DNA from: an uncultured Erythrobacter sp.
GTDB lineage: Bacteria > Pseudomonadota > Alphaproteobacteria > Sphingomonadales > Sphingomonadaceae
Length of the DNA stretch: 20,814 nt
Assembly: GCA_947258465.1 (NCBI GenBank)
Contig: CAMYIQ010000010.1
Span: 1-20,814 of the forward strand
Reading direction: 5' to 3'
The notes under the pieces are model-generated. The model searched no databases and was not told the DNA's origin. It saw only the letters and a list, made by a program, of their open reading frames with translations. Positions 1 to 7,391 of the stretch are shown piece by piece. Both the position numbers and the translations under genes were made by a program. Within the stretch, counting starts at the first letter, position 1. The number at the start of each line of letters is the position of its first letter.

Positions 1-911
1 CGTTCATAGCGTTCCAGCCCGATGAGTTTCAGTGTGCCCGGGCCGACGGGAAACTGGATATCCGCGCCGATTTCATATTCGGGGCCATCTTCCTGTCGGC
101 GGGCATCGCGTGTGCGGATCGGCCCGCTGACCGGCGTTGCGATCTCGCTCTCGCGCCGTTTGAAATAATCCTCGCGATAGCTGAGATTGAGGTTTGCAAC
201 CACTCCGCTTCCAAAATCATAGGCGAAGATCGTGGCCAGTTTCGGATTGTCGAATTTGCCGGAAAACTTGCTGTCCTGTCTTTCGATCAGGTCCCCGGTA
301 GCATCCGAGATGATAATCGGCCCGTCGGCGCCGAAGCGATCATTGTCGTTGGTCAACGATACGGTGTAGTCGAGCGCGCCGCTGCTTCCGGTCAGCGATA
401 TCTCGCCGCCATACAATTGCGCTGATGTATTGTGCGGGCGAAAGCCGGTGGTCCAGCGGAACTGCCCGGACGCGCCGCTATTGGTGTAGATCACGTTCGC
501 GACCTGCCCGGTAAGGCCGGGAATGCCCGTCGCATTGCCATCGACGATTTCGATCCGAACCACGTCGGAAGCCGGAATACGCCGTAGCTGGTCGCGCACG
601 CTTTCCGACTTGCTCGAAAAGCGATCGCCGTTGACGATGACATTTTGCGTCGCTTGGCCGAGGCCCCTCTGGCCCTGATTGTTGCCGCCACTGATGGTGA
701 AGCCGGGAATGCGTTCGACCATGTCGAGCGCATTGCGCGGGCCGAATTGAATGAAATAGTCAGGGTCGAAGGCCTGCGCGCCGGGCGTAGGGGCCGGTGC
801 CACGGGTGCTGCCACATCGAGCACATCCGTGTCCTGCGCATGCGCTGCAGCGTTGAGAGACATGGCAAGCGTCAACGTCGCTGTCGAGCATAGAAGCAGG
901 CGTAAAGTCAT
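1..911 (-). CDS. TonB-dependent receptor, N-terminal part (runs off the window)
   Basis: The frame is open from an ATG at 911 to the window edge, giving about 303 residues of a longer protein. Residues 1-26 look like a signal peptide (hydrophobic core ending AAAHAQ). Residues about 60-142 resemble a TonB plug domain, with DMVERIPGF, a VIVNGDRF stretch and RRIPASDVVRIEIVDG. What follows looks like the first strands of an outer-membrane barrel. Such receptors import siderophores, cobalamin or sugars with TonB/ExbBD energy; the substrate cannot be read from this part. It is divergent from clpP. The Shine-Dalgarno before the ATG is weak, so the start is likely but not certain. The C-terminal barrel is outside the window. 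Confidence 0.85.
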   Translation of the reverse strand, partial: MTLRLLLCSTATLTLAMSLNAAAHAQDTDVLDVAAPVAPAPTPGAQAFDPDYFIQFGPRNALDMVERIPGFTISGGNNQGQRGLGQATQNVIVNGDRFSSKSESVRDQLRRIPASDVVRIEIVDGNATGIPGLTGQVANVIYTNSGASGQFRWTTGFRPHNTSAQLYGGEISLTGSSGALDYTVSLTNDNDRFGADGPIIISDATGDLIERQDSKFSGKFDNPKLATIFAYDFGSGVVANLNLSYREDYFKRRESEIATPVSGPIRTRDARRQEDGPEYEIGADIQFPVGPGTLKLIGLERYE

Positions 912-984
912 GAAATAGCGGTCGTCCCTCGTTTCCCTCCCGCCGTGTTTACACCTGTAGGCGAACATGCCAATTCCGCCTCGA

Positions 985-1008
985 CCGATGACACTTGTCA
1001 TCCGACAA
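985..1008. promoter_or_regulatory. Operator-like overlapping palindromes upstream of the receptor
   Basis: GATGACA-CT-TGTCATC at 987-1002 is a perfect inverted repeat with 7-base arms. It overlaps a second one, TTGTC-ATCC-GACAA at 995-1008. Both lie 76-97 bases upstream of the receptor start at 911 and about 170 bases before clpP. A dyad of this size and place is typical of a dimeric repressor or activator site controlling a TonB-dependent receptor. Which regulator binds is unknown, and no adjacent regulator gene is visible. Confidence 0.4.
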
Positions 1009-1115
1009 ACGGATTCACCTGCTGGATCGGTTGCCCGAACACCGCCGAACAGCTTGCCGAGGCCACTCGATCAGCGGCGTGCGCTACATATCCGCCGCTT
1101 TCATGGGTAAAGCCT

Positions 1116-1145
1116 CTTGAACATCTTGCGGGGCATGGCGACATA
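1116..1145 (+). promoter_or_regulatory. Possible heat-shock (RpoH) promoter of clpP
   Basis: CTTGAA at 1116-1121 matches the usual -35 core of sigma-32-type promoters. CGACATA at 1139-1145 lies 17 bases downstream as a poor -10. A start near 1152 would give a leader of about 26 bases before the clpP ATG. clpP is a classic heat-shock gene and rpoH is in this window, but the -10 match is weak. Confidence 0.3.
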
Positions 1146-1177
1146 GGCGGCCAATTGACCCGATAAGAGGACTATTC

Positions 1178-1828
1178 ATGATCGACCTGTTCGGCAGCGA
1201 CGCCCACGGCGCCCAGGGCCAGTTCACCACCGACCCAGCCACCGGCGCGCTCGTGCCCGTCGTCGTGGAACAGACCAGCCGTGGCGAGCGCAGCTTCGAT
1301 ATTTTCAGCCGCCTGTTGCGCGAACGCATCGTGTTCGTCACCGGTCAGGTCGAAGACGGCATGGCCTCGCTCATAACAGCGCAGCTATTGTTCCTAGAAA
1401 GCGAAAATCCGTCCAAGCCGATCAGCATGTATATCAACTCGCCCGGCGGCGTGGTGACGGCGGGCATGGCGATCCACGACACGATGCAATACATCAAACC
1501 AAGGGTTTCGACCGTGTGCATGGGGCAGGCCGCCAGTATGGGCAGCTTCCTCCTCGCCGCAGGGGAACCGGGCATGCGTATCGCGCTGCCCAATGCCCGT
1601 ATCATGGTTCATCAGCCTTCGGGCGGCGCGCGCGGCATGGCATCGGATATCGAGATCCAGGCCCGGGAAATTCTGCGTATCAAGAAGCGGATGAACGATC
1701 TCTATGTCAAATATACCGGGCAGAGCCTGGACGAGATCGAGAAGGCCATGGACCGTGATACCTTCCTCGAGGCGGACGAGGCCATGAAGTTCGGCATCGT
1801 CGACAAGGTTTTCGAAACCCGCCCCTAA
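1178..1828 (+). CDS. clpP: ATP-dependent Clp protease proteolytic subunit ClpP
   Basis: Cytosolic serine peptidase that forms a double heptameric barrel and degrades proteins unfolded by ClpX or ClpA. The 216-residue product has all family marks: the INSPGG oxyanion region (87-91), catalytic Ser120 in GQAASMGS, His145 in VHQPSGG and Asp194 in DRDTF. The spacing of 25 then 49 residues matches E. coli ClpP. An N-terminal stretch of about 30 residues may include a removable propeptide. The start is fixed by AAGAGG at 1165-1170, 7 bases before the ATG. clpX follows after 234 bases, so the two may be co-transcribed, but the gap has room for a clpX promoter. The trigger-factor gene often found upstream is absent. 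Confidence 0.98.
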   Translation: MIDLFGSDAHGAQGQFTTDPATGALVPVVVEQTSRGERSFDIFSRLLRERIVFVTGQVEDGMASLITAQLLFLESENPSKPISMYINSPGGVVTAGMAIHDTMQYIKPRVSTVCMGQAASMGSFLLAAGEPGMRIALPNARIMVHQPSGGARGMASDIEIQAREILRIKKRMNDLYVKYTGQSLDEIEKAMDRDTFLEADEAMKFGIVDKVFETRP

Positions 1829-1947
1829 AACGAGGGTGGCAGCGCCGACGGTTCGGGCGGCGCGCCCGAGTAATCCGCGCCCTGTATGCGCGCATGACAT
1901 CTGTTCCCGTACGGGACTGTTGCAAGAATGTCGTAGGAATTGAGCAA

Positions 1948-1973
1948 CCTTGCCGCTTCAGCTTGCGGCAAGG
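1948..1973 (+). other. Strong hairpin in the clpP-clpX gap
   Basis: CCTTGCCGC (1948-1956) and GCGGCAAGG (1965-1973) form a perfect 9-base stem with an 8-base loop, 120 bases after the clpP stop. No T-run follows, so it is not a standard intrinsic terminator. It could stabilise the clpP 3' end, partly separate clpP and clpX expression, or be a protein-binding dyad. Confidence 0.45.
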
Positions 1974-2062
1974 GGTGCGCGCTACCTAGGATATTGACCC
2001 ATGACCTGCGTACCCTACAGTCGGGATTCTTCCGACGGGCACGCGGGGAAGACGTTTAGGAT

Positions 2063-3334
2063 ATGACCAAGTTGAGCGGTACCGACAGCAAATCGACCCT
2101 ATATTGCAGTTTTTGCGGTAAGTCGCAGCACGAGGTGAGGAAGCTCATTGCGGGCCCGACCGTGTTCATTTGCGATGAATGCGTCGAACTGTGCAATGAC
2201 ATCATCCGCGAGGAAACCAAGGCGGGGCTTGCCGGCAAAAAGGAAGGGGACGTTCCCTCGCCTGCCGAAATCTGCGCCACGCTGGCGGATTACGTAATCG
2301 GGCAGGACCGCGCCAAGCGCGTTCTTTCCGTCGCGGTGCACAACCACTACAAACGCCTGAAGCACGGCGCGAAGGCCGGCGATGTCGAACTTGCGAAGTC
2401 GAACATCCTGCTGGTCGGCCCGACGGGGTCTGGCAAGACGCTGCTGGCGCAGACGCTGGCGCGTACCTTCGACGTGCCCTTCACTATGGCCGATGCCACT
2501 ACGCTGACCGAAGCCGGTTATGTGGGTGAGGATGTCGAGAACATCATTCTCAAGCTGCTCCAGGCCAGCGACTATAATGTCGAGAAGGCGCAGCACGGCA
2601 TCGTCTATATCGACGAGATCGACAAGATCACGCGCAAGGCGGAAAATCCCTCGATCACGCGCGATGTCTCGGGCGAAGGGGTGCAGCAGGCACTGCTCAA
2701 GCTCATGGAAGGCACCACCGCTTCGGTCCCGCCGCAAGGCGGTCGCAAACATCCGCAGCAGGAATTCCTGCAGGTCGATACGACGAATATCCTGTTTATC
2801 TGCGGCGGCGCCTTCGCCGGCCTCGACAAGATCATCGCCGATCGCCTGCAGAAGCGTTCGATCGGTTTCGGCGCGCATGTTGCCGATCCGGACAAGCGCC
2901 GCATCGGCGAATTGCTGGAAAAGAGCGAACCCGAAGACCTGCTCAAATTCGGTCTGATTCCCGAATTCGTCGGCCGTCTGCCAGTCATCGCCACGCTGCA
3001 CGATCTCGATGTCGATGCGCTGGTGACGATCCTGCAGGAGCCGAAGAACGCCATCGTCAAACAGTATCACAAGCTGTTCGAGCTCGAGGATGTCGAGCTT
3101 ACCTTTACCGACGAGGCATTGCGCGCCATCGCCGAGCGGGCGATCAAGCGCAAGACTGGCGCTCGCGGCCTGCGTTCGATCGTCGAGGCGATCCTGCTCG
3201 ATACGATGTTCGATCTCCCCGACATGGACGGGGTGTCCGAAATCGTGATCGACAAGGATGTCGTCGAGGGCAAGAAGGAGCCCATTCAGGTGCATGGCGG
3301 CAAGAAGGAACAGGACAAGGAAGAAGCGGCCTGA
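2063..3334 (+). CDS. clpX: ATP-dependent Clp protease ATP-binding subunit ClpX
   Basis: AAA+ unfoldase that recognises tagged or regulated substrates and feeds them to ClpP; in Caulobacter it helps clear CtrA. The 423-residue length is normal. The N-terminal zinc-binding domain has Cys15, Cys18, Cys37 and Cys40. The AAA+ core shows Walker A GPTGSGKT (119-126), the pore loop GYVG (152-155) and Walker B with VYIDEID (181-187). The IGF loop that docks on ClpP is at 267-269. The C-terminal region holds the expected KTGARGLR sensor-2 motif, and the acidic, lysine-rich tail (KKEQDKEEAA) is typical. The Shine-Dalgarno is weak, so the start rests on homology. A terminator follows 34 bases after the stop codon. 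Confidence 0.98.
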   Translation: MTKLSGTDSKSTLYCSFCGKSQHEVRKLIAGPTVFICDECVELCNDIIREETKAGLAGKKEGDVPSPAEICATLADYVIGQDRAKRVLSVAVHNHYKRLKHGAKAGDVELAKSNILLVGPTGSGKTLLAQTLARTFDVPFTMADATTLTEAGYVGEDVENIILKLLQASDYNVEKAQHGIVYIDEIDKITRKAENPSITRDVSGEGVQQALLKLMEGTTASVPPQGGRKHPQQEFLQVDTTNILFICGGAFAGLDKIIADRLQKRSIGFGAHVADPDKRRIGELLEKSEPEDLLKFGLIPEFVGRLPVIATLHDLDVDALVTILQEPKNAIVKQYHKLFELEDVELTFTDEALRAIAERAIKRKTGARGLRSIVEAILLDTMFDLPDMDGVSEIVIDKDVVEGKKEPIQVHGGKKEQDKEEAA

Positions 3335-3368
3335 CCGCCAAGTCGAATTCGCTGTGAAATAGGGGTGG

Positions 3369-3403
3369 CGCGCTGCGGGAAGATGTTCCTGTGGCGCGTT
3401 TTT
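3369..3403 (+). terminator. Intrinsic terminator after clpX
   Basis: CGCGC (3369-3373) pairs with GCGCG (3394-3398). After a 2x2 internal loop, CGGGAA (3376-3381) pairs with TTCCTG (3386-3391, one G-T) around a GATG loop. TTTTT follows directly at 3399-3403. It ends just 17 bases before the racemase start, so that gene needs its own promoter or read-through. Confidence 0.8.
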
Positions 3404-3420
3404 CCTTATAGGGTCGGGGC

Positions 3421-4110
3421 ATGAAAACCATCGGCCTGATTGGCGGAATGAGCTGGGAAAGCTCGCTTCACTACTATCGCCTTATCAATCAAGGGGTGCG
3501 GGCCGCTCGCGGCGGCATCGCATCCGCACCGCTGCTGCTTCACAGCTTCGATTTCGCAGAGATCGCGGCCATGCAGGCGGCAGGAGAGTGGGGCGTGCTG
3601 GCAGATCGGTTGGCCGCAGCGGCGCAGGGCCTGCACGCGGCGGGGGCCGAAGCGATCCTCATTTGCACCAACACCATGCACAAGGTGGCCCAGGCGGTGG
3701 ACGAGGCATCGCCTGCGGCGTTGATTCACATCGCCGATCCGCTGGCCGATGCGGTCATTTCGGCCGGATATTCGAGTGTCGGGTTGCTGGGCACGCGCTT
3801 TACGATGAATGAACCGTTTTATCACGAGCGTCTCGAAGCGCGCGGCCTCCAAACGGTCTCGCCGCCGGCGGAGGAGCGGGATGAGCTCAACCGGATCATT
3901 TTCGAGGAATTGTGCGCGGGTCGGATCAACGATTCCTCGCGTGCGACATATATCGATAGCATCTCGCGCATGGCAGCAAACGGCGCGGACTGTGTCGCCT
4001 TGGCCTGTACGGAGATCATGCTGCTCGTCGAACCGGATGACAGCGTGCTGCCCTCCTTCGATACAACTGCGCTTCACGCCGCCGCGGCGGTCGATTTCGT
4101 ATTGTCGTAA
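3421..4110 (+). CDS. Aspartate/glutamate racemase family protein
   Basis: Cofactor-independent racemase of the Asp/Glu racemase superfamily, which uses two cysteines as acid and base. The 229-residue product starts with the family signature IGLIGGMSWESS. Both catalytic cysteines are present: Cys82 in LICTNTMHK and Cys196 in ALACTEIMLL. The GMSWEST-like start and the CTNTMHK motif fit the aspartate racemase / YgeA branch rather than MurI. The substrate is not certain: YgeA-type enzymes can be broad-range amino-acid racemases. The gene stands alone downstream of the clpX terminator. Its Shine-Dalgarno is poor, but no other start fits the N-terminal motif. Confidence 0.9.
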   Translation: MKTIGLIGGMSWESSLHYYRLINQGVRAARGGIASAPLLLHSFDFAEIAAMQAAGEWGVLADRLAAAAQGLHAAGAEAILICTNTMHKVAQAVDEASPAALIHIADPLADAVISAGYSSVGLLGTRFTMNEPFYHERLEARGLQTVSPPAEERDELNRIIFEELCAGRINDSSRATYIDSISRMAANGADCVALACTEIMLLVEPDDSVLPSFDTTALHAAAAVDFVLS

Positions 4111-4390
4111 AAGGCTCCCGCCCAACCTGCCACCAGCCGATCCGACACGGGGCGGATGTCCTGCCGCGCTCGGGGGTTCGCGCGTCGCCCGGGAAAACGG
4201 CTATCCCGGCAAAAATGCCCTATGGGTGACGACGACCATGCCATGCGGGCTTCCCATCGGCCTGCACGATCTAACCGGTGTGCGACCGGCAGCGCCGGTG
4301 ATGACGATGGTATGGCGGTCTCGAACTCTTGGATCCCGCCCGCCTTGCGAAGGGCCAGCCGCCGATGCTCGGGGCCGGATGAAAAACGTT
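4111..4390. other. Gene-free stretch between convergent genes
   Basis: These 280 bases separate the racemase and the anti-sigma gene, which converge. I see no convincing gene, RNA or terminator with a T-run. Short open frames here have arginine-rich compositions typical of non-coding high-GC DNA. It is longer than other convergent gaps in the window, so it may hold the remains of a lost gene, but I could not recognise one. Confidence 0.4.
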
Positions 4391-5110
4391 TCAGATCGCG
4401 GCCAAACGCGTTTCCGCGACGACCGGCCCGGCGTTGGATAAAGCCGGTTTGCCGCCCAGCGGTTCGCGGGTGAGAACCAGCCGCGAGCCCGTTTCCAGCG
4501 AGCGTGCGACCTTGTCGGGAACGCTATGCGTGACCACCCTACCGGGCGTTACGACTCCGAGCGATACGGGGCGACCTTCGGGTGGAACGAACCATAGCTC
4601 GTGATCGTGCACGCCGTCCGATTCCAGCCCCACGGCGCCGACCAGCAGGCTTTGTGCATCGGGCAGGTAGGTCAAGTCGAGACGGAGCGGCGTGCTTTCG
4701 ATCGGCATGTTCGCGGCCATCGGAGGCTGGGTTAGACCCGGCCCGATGGTGATACCGGACGGTTCCGGCGCGGGTCCGAAAACCTGCGGTATGGCGACAA
4801 TGGCGAGGATCACGGCCGCCGCCGCGCTCAGGCCTCCGGCCCACTGCCATCGGCGCAGGCTGCGGCGCAGCAAGACGACTTCGGCAATCCCGCTATTGCC
4901 TGCGAGAACGGCTTCGATGCGCTGCCAGACTTCGGCACGCGGCGTGCGGGGGGCGATCGCATCGGCGAGCGGCGCCATATGCTCCTGCCATCGGACGACC
5001 TCGGCAAAGAATGCGGGATCGGCGGCCTCGCGGGCGCGCGCGGCGAGCAGCTCTTCGCCTTCGAGCAGGCCGAGAGCATATTCGGCGGCCAAAGTCTGGT
5101 CGGGCGTCAT
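4391..5110 (-). CDS. RskA-like membrane anti-sigma factor
   Basis: Membrane-bound anti-sigma factor expected to hold the upstream-encoded ECF sigma factor inactive. The 239-residue product has a cytoplasmic N-terminal part (about 1-88, starting MTPDQTLAAEYALGLL, with a WQEHMAPLADAI stretch), one membrane helix at about 91-111 and a periplasmic C-terminal domain with the RskA-type LWFVPPEGRPVSLGVV motif. There is no cysteine anywhere in the protein, so it is not a zinc-binding (ZAS) anti-sigma factor. Its ATG (5110-5108) overlaps the sigma stop (5109-5107), indicating translational coupling. If the sigma gene is truly interrupted at 5485, this protein would be left with little or no target and poor coupled translation. 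Confidence 0.88.
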   Translation of the reverse strand: MTPDQTLAAEYALGLLEGEELLAARAREAADPAFFAEVVRWQEHMAPLADAIAPRTPRAEVWQRIEAVLAGNSGIAEVVLLRRSLRRWQWAGGLSAAAAVILAIVAIPQVFGPAPEPSGITIGPGLTQPPMAANMPIESTPLRLDLTYLPDAQSLLVGAVGLESDGVHDHELWFVPPEGRPVSLGVVTPGRVVTHSVPDKVARSLETGSRLVLTREPLGGKPALSNAGPVVAETRLAAI

Positions 5111-5676
5111 TCGCCGGGCTCCATACAGGCTCTCAGCTTGGCGAGCCCCCGGCGGATCCAGCTCTTCATCGTACCCAGCGGCACATCCATGCGTTCCGAA
5201 AGCTCGGCATAGGTGCGGCCCTCGAAGAAAGCGGTCCGGATCGCCTCGCGCGGAGTTTCGTCGAGCGTATCGAGGCAGGTGTGAATGCGTGCCTCGCGCT
5301 CGGCATCGATCAGCATGCTATCGGCGAGCGGCGCGTCGTCTGCGATAGGCGCGGCCTCGTTTTCGGACACCGCATTGCGGCGCACCTTACCCGTTCGCAG
5401 TCTGTCGATCGCCCGATTGCGCGCGAATGTGGCCAGCCACGAAATCGGGCTTGCGCGGTCGGCATCATAGCGGTCGGCGCGGCGCTACAGGGTGAGGTAG
5501 ACGTCCTGCAAAGCGTCCTCGGCTTCTTTCTCGTCTCCCAAGATACGGTAGCAGATGCCGAATAGTTTCGCCGATGTGGCGCGGTAGATGTCCTCGAGCG
5601 CAGCCTGCTCCCCGCGCGCCAGCCTGCCCATCGCCTCTTTGAGCCTTTCGCGGGCTTCGGCGGAGGCGGGGCGCAT
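5107..5676 (-). pseudogene. ECF sigma-70 factor interrupted by an in-frame TAG
   Basis: Read through, this frame gives 189 residues of a SigK-like ECF sigma factor. Region 2 lies in ALEDIYRATSAKLFGICYR, then EAEDALQDVYLTL; region 4 lies near TPREAIRTAFFEGRTYAEL, then PLGTMKSWIRRGLAKLR. Codon 64 (5487-5485) is TAG, exactly where homologues have Trp in the common VWRRA motif; the next residues are RRADRYDADRASPISWLATFARNRAIDRL in the same frame, so one TGG to TAG change explains it. Region 2 and region 4 are thus split into a 63-residue and a C-terminal piece. The ATG at 5676 overlaps the transporter stop as TGATG; an in-frame GTG at 5685 is an alternative. It could be a pseudogene, a sequence error or a suppressed stop. 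Confidence 0.85.
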
Positions 5677-6608
5677 CAGCAGCACGCCTTTTCCGGACGG
5701 GTTCGCTCGATCTGGATAGTCGCGTGGCCGATCCGGTGGTGCTGGTCCAGATCGCGCTGGATTTCGCGCAGCACGTCGTCGCCCGGATGGCCACCGGGCA
5801 TGACCAGATGCGCGGTCAGCGCGGTTTCCGTCGTGCTCATCGGCCAGATATGGAGATCGTGGACCGCCTCGACCCCGGGCCGTGTTGCCAGATAGGCGCG
5901 CACCTTCGCTTCCGAGATGCCCTTGGGGACCGCGAGCAGGCTCATCGCCACGCTATCCTTCAGCAGCCCCCAGGTGCCCCAGGCGATGACCAGCACGATC
6001 ACCAGGCTCACGGCCGGGTCGATCCAGCGCTCACCCGTCCAGATGATGGCAAGGCCCGCGATGACGACGCCCAGACTGACCAGGGCATCGGCTGCCATAT
6101 GCAGGAAGGCGCCGCGAATATTGATGTCGTGCTGCCCACGCATGAACAGCGCGGCAGTGCCGGCATTGATGACGATGCCGATCCCGGCGACGATGGCCAT
6201 GGTGTCGCCCTGGACCGGAGCAGGCTCTGCAATACGGTGCAGGGTCTCAAACAGAATCGCGCCTATCGCCACCAGCAGCAAGCCCGCATTGGCCAGCGCG
6301 GCCAGAATGGTCGAGCTTTTGAAACCGTAGGTGAAGCGTTCCGAAGGCGGGCGCTTGGCCGCAATGCTCGCCGTCCAGGCAAGCACCAGGGCAAGCACGT
6401 CGGACAGATTGTGCCCGGCATCGGCGAGCAGCGCCATCGAGCCGGAAATCCAGCCATAGACCGCCTCGACGATGACGAAGCCGGTATTGAGTATGATGCC
6501 GATCAGGAAAGCGTTGCCGAAATCGGCCGGGGCATGGGCATGTCCATGCCCGTGCCCGTGCCCATGATCGTGATCGTGATCGTGCGAATGGCTGTGACCC
6601 GAACCCAT
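5676..6608 (-). CDS. Cation diffusion facilitator, CzcD/ZitB-type zinc exporter
   Basis: Inner-membrane proton-coupled metal exporter, probably for Zn2+ and perhaps Cd2+ or Co2+. The 310-residue product has an N-terminal histidine run with His at every second residue from 5 to 25 (11 in all), then about six membrane spans. The two intramembrane metal-site pairs are His66/Asp70 (DAGHNLSD) and His170/Asp174 (HMAADAL). The HxxxD plus HxxxD set fits zinc-type CDFs rather than iron or manganese types. The C-terminal cytoplasmic domain (about 215-300) includes HDLHIWPMS. It starts 5 bases after mtgA ends and overlaps the sigma-factor start, so it is inside a four-gene operon, which hints at metal- or envelope-stress control. 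Confidence 0.95.
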   Translation of the reverse strand: MGSGHSHSHDHDHDHGHGHGHGHAHAPADFGNAFLIGIILNTGFVIVEAVYGWISGSMALLADAGHNLSDVLALVLAWTASIAAKRPPSERFTYGFKSSTILAALANAGLLLVAIGAILFETLHRIAEPAPVQGDTMAIVAGIGIVINAGTAALFMRGQHDINIRGAFLHMAADALVSLGVVIAGLAIIWTGERWIDPAVSLVIVLVIAWGTWGLLKDSVAMSLLAVPKGISEAKVRAYLATRPGVEAVHDLHIWPMSTTETALTAHLVMPGGHPGDDVLREIQRDLDQHHRIGHATIQIERTRPEKACC

Positions 6609-6613
6609 GGGAT

Positions 6614-7282
6614 CTACCGATATACGCAGGAATCGAGCCCGTCACGGGCTACCGAACCGATTCGCGCGGCGATAGTATTGCCGTGACGCGCGAGCCAGCC
6701 GCGCGGGTTCGTTACAGACCTTTCCTTGGGCAGCGGAAGCGCGGCGGCCATGCGCGCTGCCTCGATCTGGGTGAGCGAGGCGGCCGACTTGCGGAAATAG
6801 CGACGGGCACCTGCCTCCACGCCGTAAGTGCCGATGCCGGTTTCGGCGATGTTGAGATACACCTCCATGATCCTCCGCTTGCCCCAGATCTGCTCGATCA
6901 GCACGGTGAACCAGGCTTCGAACCCTTTGCGTACATAGCCGCCGCCCTGCCACAGGAAAACGTTCTTTGCCGTCTGCTGGCTGATCGTCGAACCGCCGCG
7001 TATGCGACCACCCTGGGCGTTGTTTTCGAGGGCTTTCTCGATTGCTTCGCGGTCGAAACCGTCGTGGCTGCAGAACTTCCCGTCCTCCGCCGCAATCACC
7101 GCGCGCACCATATTGCGGTCGATGTTCGATAGCGAAGTCCAGTCCTTGGTTATCCCGTTGCCATCCATCAGCATGGTCGCGGTGACAGGCACCGGCACGA
7201 ACCGGAACAGCAGGACGAGCAACAGGCTCAGGCCGACGAAGCCGATCAGGGCCTTGAACAGGAAGCGGACCAGCCAACGCAT
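6614..7282 (-). CDS. mtgA: Monofunctional biosynthetic peptidoglycan transglycosylase
   Basis: Polymerises lipid II into glycan strands at the inner membrane without transpeptidase activity. The 222-residue product has an N-terminal membrane helix at about 8-28 and a single GT51 domain. Catalytic Glu66 sits in AAEDGKF followed by HDGFD. The GGSTISQQTAKN motif (97-107), the RKGFEAWFTVLIE stretch and the RRIMEVYLNIAETG motif are all present. The chosen start, MRWLVRFLFK at 7282, puts the membrane helix at the end; the frame stays open upstream to 7348, but that extension has no family character. It heads the mtgA, transporter, sigma, anti-sigma operon and is divergent from the M20 gene, with 109 bases between. 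Confidence 0.95.
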   Translation of the reverse strand: MRWLVRFLFKALIGFVGLSLLLVLLFRFVPVPVTATMLMDGNGITKDWTSLSNIDRNMVRAVIAAEDGKFCSHDGFDREAIEKALENNAQGGRIRGGSTISQQTAKNVFLWQGGGYVRKGFEAWFTVLIEQIWGKRRIMEVYLNIAETGIGTYGVEAGARRYFRKSAASLTQIEAARMAAALPLPKERSVTNPRGWLARHGNTIAARIGSVARDGLDSCVYR

Positions 7283-7391
7283 TTCAGCGCGTCTAGCGAG
7301 GCTCTGCCCGCCGCGCAATCTGCCAGCTTGTCCCCGATGGCTTACCATGCTTACGTCCTATCGCGGCCAGCGGGGCCGCAAGGGAGGGATT

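Noticed and set aside
2099..3295. 398-codon open frame on the strand opposite clpX
   Set aside because: It is a shadow of a strongly conserved clpX frame; its product has no recognisable domain, and high-GC codon bias makes such frames common.
4156..4473. 105-codon open frame in the gap after the racemase
   Set aside because: Arg-rich composition, no Shine-Dalgarno and overlap with the end of the anti-sigma gene; no support as a gene.
5465..5794. Open frame across the sigma-factor interruption, suggesting a frameshift
   Set aside because: Sigma region 2 and region 4 are in the same frame on both sides of the TAG, so a nonsense change is enough and no frameshift is needed.
5724..6686. 320-codon open frame opposite the CDF transporter
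   Set aside because: The CDF protein is complete with metal-site motifs; the opposite frame shows low-complexity His/Arg/Gln-rich sequence only.
7283..7348. N-terminal extension of MtgA back to 7348
   Set aside because: The added 22 residues precede the membrane helix, lack family similarity and crowd the divergent M20 promoter region.
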